From NCBI GenBank assembly GCA_900545785.1, contig URAA01000038.1, forward strand, positions 1-12,148: a stretch of DNA of 12,148 nt, given 5' to 3'. Below are positions 8,580 through 12,148 of this stretch, one piece after another. The stretch is from an uncultured Dialister sp. Its GTDB lineage: Bacteria > Bacillota > Negativicutes > Veillonellales > Dialisteraceae. Numbering within the stretch: position 1 is the first letter of the stretch; every line of letters starts with the position of its first letter. The notes beneath the pieces are model-generated. The model saw only the letters and a list, made by a program, of their open reading frames with translations. It was not told the DNA's origin and searched no databases. The position numbers were made by a program, and so were the translations under genes.

Positions 8580-9283
8580 TTGATTTCCTCCTTGCTTTTA
8601 TTTTTCTTTGTATACCACCAGATCATTCCATAAATAGCAGATACAAGGAGAATAATAATACTCAGCCGAAGTTCATGATCTCCCATATTTACCACATCAT
8701 GGCCTACGATAACCTCCAAAGCAACAGAAGGCAATTTCCCTATCAAACTTCCTATAAAATAGTGCCACGAAGATACTCCCGACAATGCACATACGGCGGT
8801 AACCAATCCGTTGGGCATATAGGGAATCGACCGGGCCAGCAATACGGCCTGCCACGAATCATAGGAATCAAGCTTCATCAGCATTTTGCTTTGCAAAATC
8901 AATTTCTTTGCAATTCCTCTGAATAAAGTACGCATAACCCAGAAAGAAAGCATGACTCCTGTCGTTTCTGCCAGCCATGAAATAATGGTCCCCCAAAACA
9001 AGCCGAAAATCAACCCGTTGGCCGTCGAAATAAAAATCGACGGAAGGAATCCCACCACATTAATAACAACATCAATAAAGAAGCTGACAAAAACCGCGTA
9101 GACTCCGAAACTTCTGAGATAATGTATCGTATCATGCAAATTGCCCTGTCTGGATAATTGATAAATTGTCGAATAAAACGTAGGGTCTAAAAAATGAATG
9201 CTTGCAAAGACAGCAGCAAGGAGAACAATAAGTCCATACTTCAGTTGCCGTTCCCTTTTTTCTTCCAACTCCAATTTCTTCAT
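8576..9283 (-). CDS. TVP38/TMEM64 family inner-membrane protein (VTT/DedA-like domain)
   Basis: This 235-residue polytopic membrane protein has a VTT (SNARE-associated Golgi) domain, a family linked to DedA proteins and to lipid scrambling or flipping. Hydrophobic segments are at about 16-33, 59-78, 90-117, 145-182 and 205-224. Family motifs are visible: GFLPSIFISTANGLIFGLFWG (78-98, split here between the FLP turn and the NG-x-x-FG loop) and LARSIPYMPNGLVTAVCALSG (149-169) with the conserved R-x-x-P pattern (R151). The N-terminal 15 residues are highly charged (KKLELEEKRERQ) and the C-terminus is lysine-rich, as expected for cytoplasmic tails. The start at 9283 has only a poor GGAA-like site about 12 nt upstream; it sits 17 bp after thrC, so translation may rely on coupling. 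Its substrate cannot be inferred. Confidence 0.9.
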   Translation of the reverse strand: MKKLELEEKRERQLKYGLIVLLAAVFASIHFLDPTFYSTIYQLSRQGNLHDTIHYLRSFGVYAVFVSFFIDVVINVVGFLPSIFISTANGLIFGLFWGTIISWLAETTGVMLSFWVMRTLFRGIAKKLILQSKMLMKLDSYDSWQAVLLARSIPYMPNGLVTAVCALSGVSSWHYFIGSLIGKLPSVALEVIVGHDVVNMGDHELRLSIIILLVSAIYGMIWWYTKKNKSKEEIK

Positions 9284-9300
9284 TTAGATATCAATTCCAA

Positions 9301-10791
9301 TCAATGTATCAGTATGTTTATATATTCTTCCACAGCTTTTGCCATATCTTTTTTCTCGATTGTATCGGCAAATCTCTTTTCTGCCGTTTCTAGCATCCCC
9401 AATTGTTTCGGGATGGTAATCCCCGTTTCTTTCTCCAATATTCTCAAAGTATCATAAGGGTTTTCAGACGAAGAAATTCCCAATGATTCGGCAATTGTTT
9501 CCGGAAATTTATAAGGATGCGCCGTGCTGACTATCACTGTATGACTATTCTGCTCCAACTTTCCTTGACGGCGGAATCGGTTGTATACAGCATAAGCGAC
9601 TGCCGTATGGGGATCCATCAAATAATCATATTTTTTATATACTTCCGCCATTGAACGTTTCATCATTTCCGAAGAGGCCCATCCCCCTTTGATATCAGCC
9701 GTAACAATATTTAATTCTCTCTCCGAGATAGAATAGAATTTATTTTCTTTTAAATTTTTCATCAAATCTGCCGTTTCTTCTGAAGAACCGAGCATGTAAT
9801 ACAGAAACCGTTCAAAATTAGAGGATATCAAAATATCCATCGATGGTGATTCAGTCAAATGAAATTCCCTGCGAATATCGTATATTCCCGTCTCAAAAAA
9901 ATCCGCCAGCACTTTATTTTCATTAGATGCACAAATCAGTTGCCCGATGGGAGTTCCTATCTTTTTTGCCATATATGCTGCTAAAATATTCCCGAAATTT
10001 CCTGTAGGAACGACAATATTAAAGCTTTCTTCTCTTCCGATACTTCCCGATTTTATCAAGCGCGCCCAAATCCATACATAATAAACGATTTGAGGCAAAA
10101 GCCTGCCGATATTAATAGAATTCGCACTGGAAAAAAGAATGCCTCTGCTTTCCGCTTCTTTTCTCAGATCGCTGTTGAAAATCTCTTTCACCGTGCTTTG
10201 AGCATCATCAAAATTCCCTTCAATCCCGAGAACTCTCATATTATTACCGGACTGTTTCTGCATCTGATCTTTCTGAAGCGGACTGACTCCGTGAGAGGGA
10301 TAAAAGACCATGATATCGATCCCGGGAATATCACGAAAACCTTCCAGTGCCGCCTTCCCCGTATCTCCCGATGTAGCGGTAAGAATTAATATTTTCCTGT
10401 CTTTTTCTCTGTTTTTTTGTGCCCATGATAATAAATGGGGAAATAAAGAAAGTGCCAAATCTTTAAAGGCACATGTTCTCCCATGAAACATTTCCGCCAC
10501 GGAAAATGCTTCACTCATTGTTTTCACGGGAACGATTTCATCAGTTTCAAATGTCCCTGTATAAGCAGCTTCTGTAAGTTTTGATAATTCCTTCTCCGGT
10601 ATATCAGGCAGAAACGGTTTTAAAATAAAAACAGCCAGTTCTTTATAGGTCAGTCCTTTTATTTCATCATAATTTACAAACGGATGGGGTAATTCCTCCG
10701 GAAGATACAATCCTCCGTCCTTTGCCAATCCGCGCAAAAGCGCTTCGCCAGCACTTACCGTCTCGTCGCTTCTGGTACTTATATATTTCAT
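9301..10791 (-). CDS. thrC: Threonine synthase (PLP-dependent, long ThrC type)
   Basis: This enzyme converts O-phospho-L-homoserine and water to L-threonine and phosphate, the last step of threonine synthesis. The 496-residue protein belongs to the long (E. coli/yeast-like) type. Visible features are the N-terminal YISTRSDETVSAGEALLRGL and DGGLYLPE segments, the PLP-lysine motif AFKDLAL with K110, the phosphate-binding TSGDTGKAALEGF (140-152), and a VVPTGNFGNILAAY motif that cradles the cofactor. Length is within the range for this subfamily. The ATG at 10791 follows a strong GGAGGTG site at 6 nt. It is the first gene of a probable three-gene transcript with the VTT protein (17 bp later) and the YhcH-family protein. 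No threonine leader peptide or T-box is evident in the short leader. The other threonine pathway genes are not in the window. Confidence 0.97.
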   Translation of the reverse strand: MKYISTRSDETVSAGEALLRGLAKDGGLYLPEELPHPFVNYDEIKGLTYKELAVFILKPFLPDIPEKELSKLTEAAYTGTFETDEIVPVKTMSEAFSVAEMFHGRTCAFKDLALSLFPHLLSWAQKNREKDRKILILTATSGDTGKAALEGFRDIPGIDIMVFYPSHGVSPLQKDQMQKQSGNNMRVLGIEGNFDDAQSTVKEIFNSDLRKEAESRGILFSSANSINIGRLLPQIVYYVWIWARLIKSGSIGREESFNIVVPTGNFGNILAAYMAKKIGTPIGQLICASNENKVLADFFETGIYDIRREFHLTESPSMDILISSNFERFLYYMLGSSEETADLMKNLKENKFYSISERELNIVTADIKGGWASSEMMKRSMAEVYKKYDYLMDPHTAVAYAVYNRFRRQGKLEQNSHTVIVSTAHPYKFPETIAESLGISSSENPYDTLRILEKETGITIPKQLGMLETAEKRFADTIEKKDMAKAVEEYINILIH

Positions 10792-10839
10792 GGGACACCT
10801 CCATAATCAACAGAGTATTCCTTTTTCGATTGATGTATT

Positions 10840-10848
10840 ATTTTACCA
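10840..10848 (-). promoter_or_regulatory. Extended -10 promoter for the thrC cluster
   Basis: On the minus strand TGGTAAAAT gives a TAAAAT -10 with a TGn extension, about 50 nt before the thrC ATG. The -35 is weak (TTGGTT at 18 bp). It lies just after the tRNA-Lys terminator, where a fresh start would be needed. Confidence 0.55.
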
Positions 10849-10867
10849 TAGAAACACGTAATAAACC

Positions 10868-10899
10868 AAAAAATCTCAAAGCATCACACTTTGAGATTT
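10868..10899 (-). terminator. Rho-independent terminator after tRNA-Lys
   Basis: On the minus strand a perfect 11-bp stem (AAATCTCAAAG against CTTTGAGATTT) with a 7-nt loop is followed by a run of six Ts. It lies about 68 nt after the tRNA-Lys 3' end and separates the tRNA transcript from thrC. Confidence 0.9.
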
Positions 10900-10930
10900 A
10901 AAATATAAATCCGAACTTCCCTTCCCGAAA

Positions 10931-10956
10931 ATCATCAGAAGGTTGATTGTTCGAAC
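10931..10956 (-). repeat. Partial echo of the tRNA-Lys 3' half
   Basis: On the minus strand two 8-mers from the tRNA-Lys 3' end, GTTCGAAC (T-loop) and CTGATGAT (acceptor), recur in the same order between the tRNA and its terminator, spaced by 10 nt instead of 2. This could be a decayed duplicate of the tRNA 3' end, or chance. Confidence 0.3.
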
Positions 10957-10966
10957 AGGCACTTTC

Positions 10967-11042
10967 TGGTGGATCATCAGGGGTTCGAACCCCGGACACC
11001 CTGATTAAGAGTCAGGTGCTCTGCCAACTGAGCTAATGATCC
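10967..11042 (-). tRNA. tRNA-Lys (anticodon CTT)
   Basis: A complete 76-nt cloverleaf can be folded on the minus strand: acceptor GGATCAT/ATGATCC, D arm GCTC...GAGC-type, anticodon stem CCTGA/TCAGG with loop CTCTTAA (anticodon CTT, reads AAG), T arm CGGGG-TTCGAAC-CCCTG (one G-T pair), discriminator A and an encoded CCA. It has its own perfect-consensus promoter about 15 bp upstream and a terminator downstream, so it is transcribed alone. Confidence 0.97.
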
Positions 11043-11056
11043 GTTCAACGAAAAAC

Positions 11057-11085
11057 ATTATATCATCGTGAATATGTATTGTCAA
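11057..11085 (-). promoter_or_regulatory. Perfect-consensus promoter of tRNA-Lys
   Basis: On the minus strand TTGACA (11080-11085), a 17-bp spacer and TATAAT (11057-11062), with TG one base before the -10, form a full consensus vegetative promoter. The predicted start is near 11050, about 8 nt before the mature tRNA 5' end, giving a very short 5' leader. Confidence 0.92.
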
Positions 11086-11231
11086 ACACTTTTTCCGGTC
11101 TCCGTTATCCCTATATTTTCAGCTGTTCAACGGAATATGAAAGCGATCTCTTCATTTTAAAATTATTGATCTTTTTGAACCCCTCGATGTATTAGTTCCT
11201 GTCAATTTTAAGTTAAATAATTGCATCACGC

Positions 11232-11263
11232 TTATATAATTGAGTATTTATATAATTGAGTAT
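11232..11263 (+). repeat. Perfect 16-bp tandem repeat (2 copies) upstream of tRNA-Arg
   Basis: The unit TTATATAATTGAGTAT occurs twice head to tail (11232-11247 and 11248-11263) without a mismatch. The TTGAGT of the second copy is the best -35 of the tRNA-Arg promoter; each copy also contains a TATAAT. A local slippage duplication of a promoter element is the simplest origin. Confidence 0.95.
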
Positions 11264-11284
11264 AGAGAAGCAATGTGCTATAAT
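11256..11284 (+). promoter_or_regulatory. Promoter of tRNA-Arg
   Basis: TTGAGT (11256-11261), a 17-bp spacer and a perfect TATAAT (11279-11284) with TG one base before it. The predicted start is near 11291, about 6 nt before the mature tRNA. The -35 belongs to the second copy of the 16-bp tandem repeat. Confidence 0.85.
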
Positions 11285-11296
11285 ATTTTTCGTTAG

Positions 11297-11371
11297 GCGC
11301 CTATAGCTCAGGGGATAGAGCACCAGTCTCCGGAACTGGGAGCGAGAGTTCGAATCTCTCTAGGCGCTCCA
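11297..11371 (+). tRNA. tRNA-Arg (anticodon CCG)
   Basis: A 75-nt cloverleaf is visible: acceptor GCGCCTA/TAGGCGC, D stem GCTC/GAGC, anticodon stem CCAGT/ACTGG with loop CTCCGGA (anticodon CCG, reads CGG), a 4-nt variable loop (GAGC), T arm GAGAG-TTCGAAT-CTCTC, then T at the discriminator position and an encoded CCA. A T at position 73 is unusual for tRNA-Arg, which commonly has A or G. It is the only plus-strand gene of the window and is divergent from tRNA-Lys. Confidence 0.96.
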
Positions 11372-11386
11372 ATTTTTACTGTAAAG

Positions 11387-11420
11387 AAGGTAATCGATAA
11401 TATATCGGTTACCTTTTTTT
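11387..11420 (+). terminator. Rho-independent terminator of tRNA-Arg, possibly shared with hemW
   Basis: A 13-bp stem (AAGGTAATCGATA against TATCGGTTACCTT, one T-G wobble) closes on a 3-nt ATA loop and runs into seven Ts, 15 nt after the tRNA 3' end. On the minus strand the same hairpin lies just after the convergent hemW stop codon, though with a weaker T-rich tail (CTTCTTT), so it may serve both directions. Confidence 0.92.
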
Positions 11421-11430
11421 ATGAAACAAA

Positions 11431-12148
11431 TTAATCCAAAATAAACTTCTCAAACACATAGTTCCCCAACGCAGTCCCTTTATACGTCATGAAAAGCCTT
11501 TCTTCTGTTTCTATAAGCAACTTTTCTTTTATCAGTTTCTCTATGACCTCATCATATATATCATGAATATTTTTTCCATATCGCTTTTGAAAAGCCGCTT
11601 TATCTATCCCCGATTTCATTCGTAAACCGAGAAAACAAAATTCTTCCATTTCTTCCTCTTGGGACAAAACGATCGTTTTACTCGGACCCCTTTGATCTGC
11701 AATCATTTCTTTTTCGTAAAGCCGTACCCCCGGGAGATTCTCTATTCTTTTCATGCCTATCCGTGAACATGCTGCAGGACCCATGCCCAAATAGTCGTTC
11801 AATGTCCAATATTTGTAGTTATGTTTTGACTCATAGCCTTTTCTTGCAAAGCCGGATATTTCATATCTCTCAAATCCATAATGGGGTAATATGCGGCACA
11901 TATCCTGATACATGGTCCAACTTTCGTTTTCATCAGGCCTTTGCAACATCCCTTTCTCCGCTAATTGCCAAAATAAAGTTCCTTCTTCAAGAATCAAACT
12001 GTAAACGGACATATGTGTGACAGGGAGGTGAACTGCCCATTTCAAAGTATTTCTGAAGTCTCGGGCACTTTGTCCCGGCAATTCACTCATTAAATCTATA
12101 CTTATATTCTTATATCCTTTTTTAAAAGCTTTTTTTACCGATTTTTCC
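11431..12148 (-). CDS. hemW: HemW-type radical SAM protein, C-terminal part (partial)
   Basis: The reading frame is open to the right window edge, so the 5' part, including the CxxxCxxC iron-sulfur motif, is missing; 238 residues are visible. The ATG at 12090 is internal: upstream codons read KKGYKNISIDL and continue into MSELPGQ, the conserved ISIDLM-x-x-LPGQ strand of HemW. Further marks are the HMSVYSLILEEGT segment, YGFERYEISGFARKGYESKHN, the KYWTLNDYLGMGPAA motif and a C-terminal winged HemN_C domain (about the last 75 residues, FCFLGLRMKSGID). HemW proteins are related to oxygen-independent coproporphyrinogen III oxidase, but HemW itself is a heme-binding protein/chaperone; old annotations often call it coproporphyrinogen oxidase. 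It converges on tRNA-Arg with 59 bp between. Confidence 0.93.
   Translation of the reverse strand, partial: EKSVKKAFKKGYKNISIDLMSELPGQSARDFRNTLKWAVHLPVTHMSVYSLILEEGTLFWQLAEKGMLQRPDENESWTMYQDMCRILPHYGFERYEISGFARKGYESKHNYKYWTLNDYLGMGPAACSRIGMKRIENLPGVRLYEKEMIADQRGPSKTIVLSQEEEMEEFCFLGLRMKSGIDKAAFQKRYGKNIHDIYDEVIEKLIKEKLLIETEERLFMTYKGTALGNYVFEKFILD

Noticed and set aside
10792..10870. T-box riboswitch or threonine attenuator before thrC
   Set aside because: The leader after the -10 is only about 40 nt, with no T-box sequence, no Thr-rich leader peptide and no terminator between promoter and thrC.
11294..11303. Palindrome TAGGCGCCTA at the tRNA-Arg 5' end
   Set aside because: It mostly coincides with the acceptor strand of the tRNA, so the symmetry is explained by the tRNA sequence plus three flanking bases.
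11431..12090. hemW as a complete 219-residue gene starting at the ATG at 12090
   Set aside because: The frame stays open to the window edge and the upstream codons encode the conserved HemW strand, so the ATG is internal.
1..12148. Mobile element, prophage, CRISPR array or defence system
   Set aside because: All genes belong to well-known housekeeping or transport families, with no transposase, integrase, terminal inverted repeats or regularly spaced repeats.

Overview
The window looks like chromosome from a low-GC Firmicute that carries an outer membrane. The Firmicute signs are the pcrA-ligA pair, a DHH-type (family II) manganese pyrophosphatase, strong AGGAGG-type ribosome binding sites and AT-rich intergenic DNA. 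The outer membrane is implied by a complete AcrA/AcrB-type (RND, HAE1) drug efflux pair with a lipoprotein adaptor. That combination fits Negativicutes (Veillonella/Dialister-like), but the taxon is an inference, not a reading. Every protein gene lies on the minus strand; only one tRNA is on the plus strand.

Layout in the direction of minus-strand transcription (right to left): the 3' part of hemW (radical SAM, 11431-12148, cut by the window edge); a plus-strand tRNA-Arg(CCG) and a divergent minus-strand tRNA-Lys(CTT), each with its own near-consensus promoter and its own terminator hairpin; a thrC - TVP38/TMEM64 (VTT) membrane protein - YhcH/YjgK/YiaL cluster (8112-10791) with 17 bp and ATGA-overlap junctions; an acrA-acrB efflux operon (3588-7910) with its own promoter, an inverted repeat in the leader and a strong terminator; ppaC (2389-3333) as a single-gene unit with promoter and terminator; and pcrA followed after 1 nt by the first 21 codons of ligA (left edge).

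Functionally this is mostly housekeeping (DNA repair helicase and ligase, pyrophosphate removal, threonine synthesis, tRNAs, a heme chaperone/oxidase-like enzyme) plus one envelope system, the RND pump. The pump has its adaptor and inner-membrane transporter, with all proton-relay residues intact, but no outer-membrane channel and no adjacent regulator gene, so both must be elsewhere. No insertion sequence, CRISPR array, prophage or defence gene was found. No stretch without a gene exceeds 300 bases; the longest are 3334-3587 and 11043-11296, both AT-rich and holding promoters (the first also a terminator, the second also a tandem repeat). I see no clear previously undescribed system. The points most worth a second look are the acrA leader dyad with a third half-site over the predicted transcription start, the perfect 16-bp tandem repeat feeding the tRNA-Arg promoter, the U73 tRNA-Arg, and the TGn extended -10 found at all five recognised promoters.
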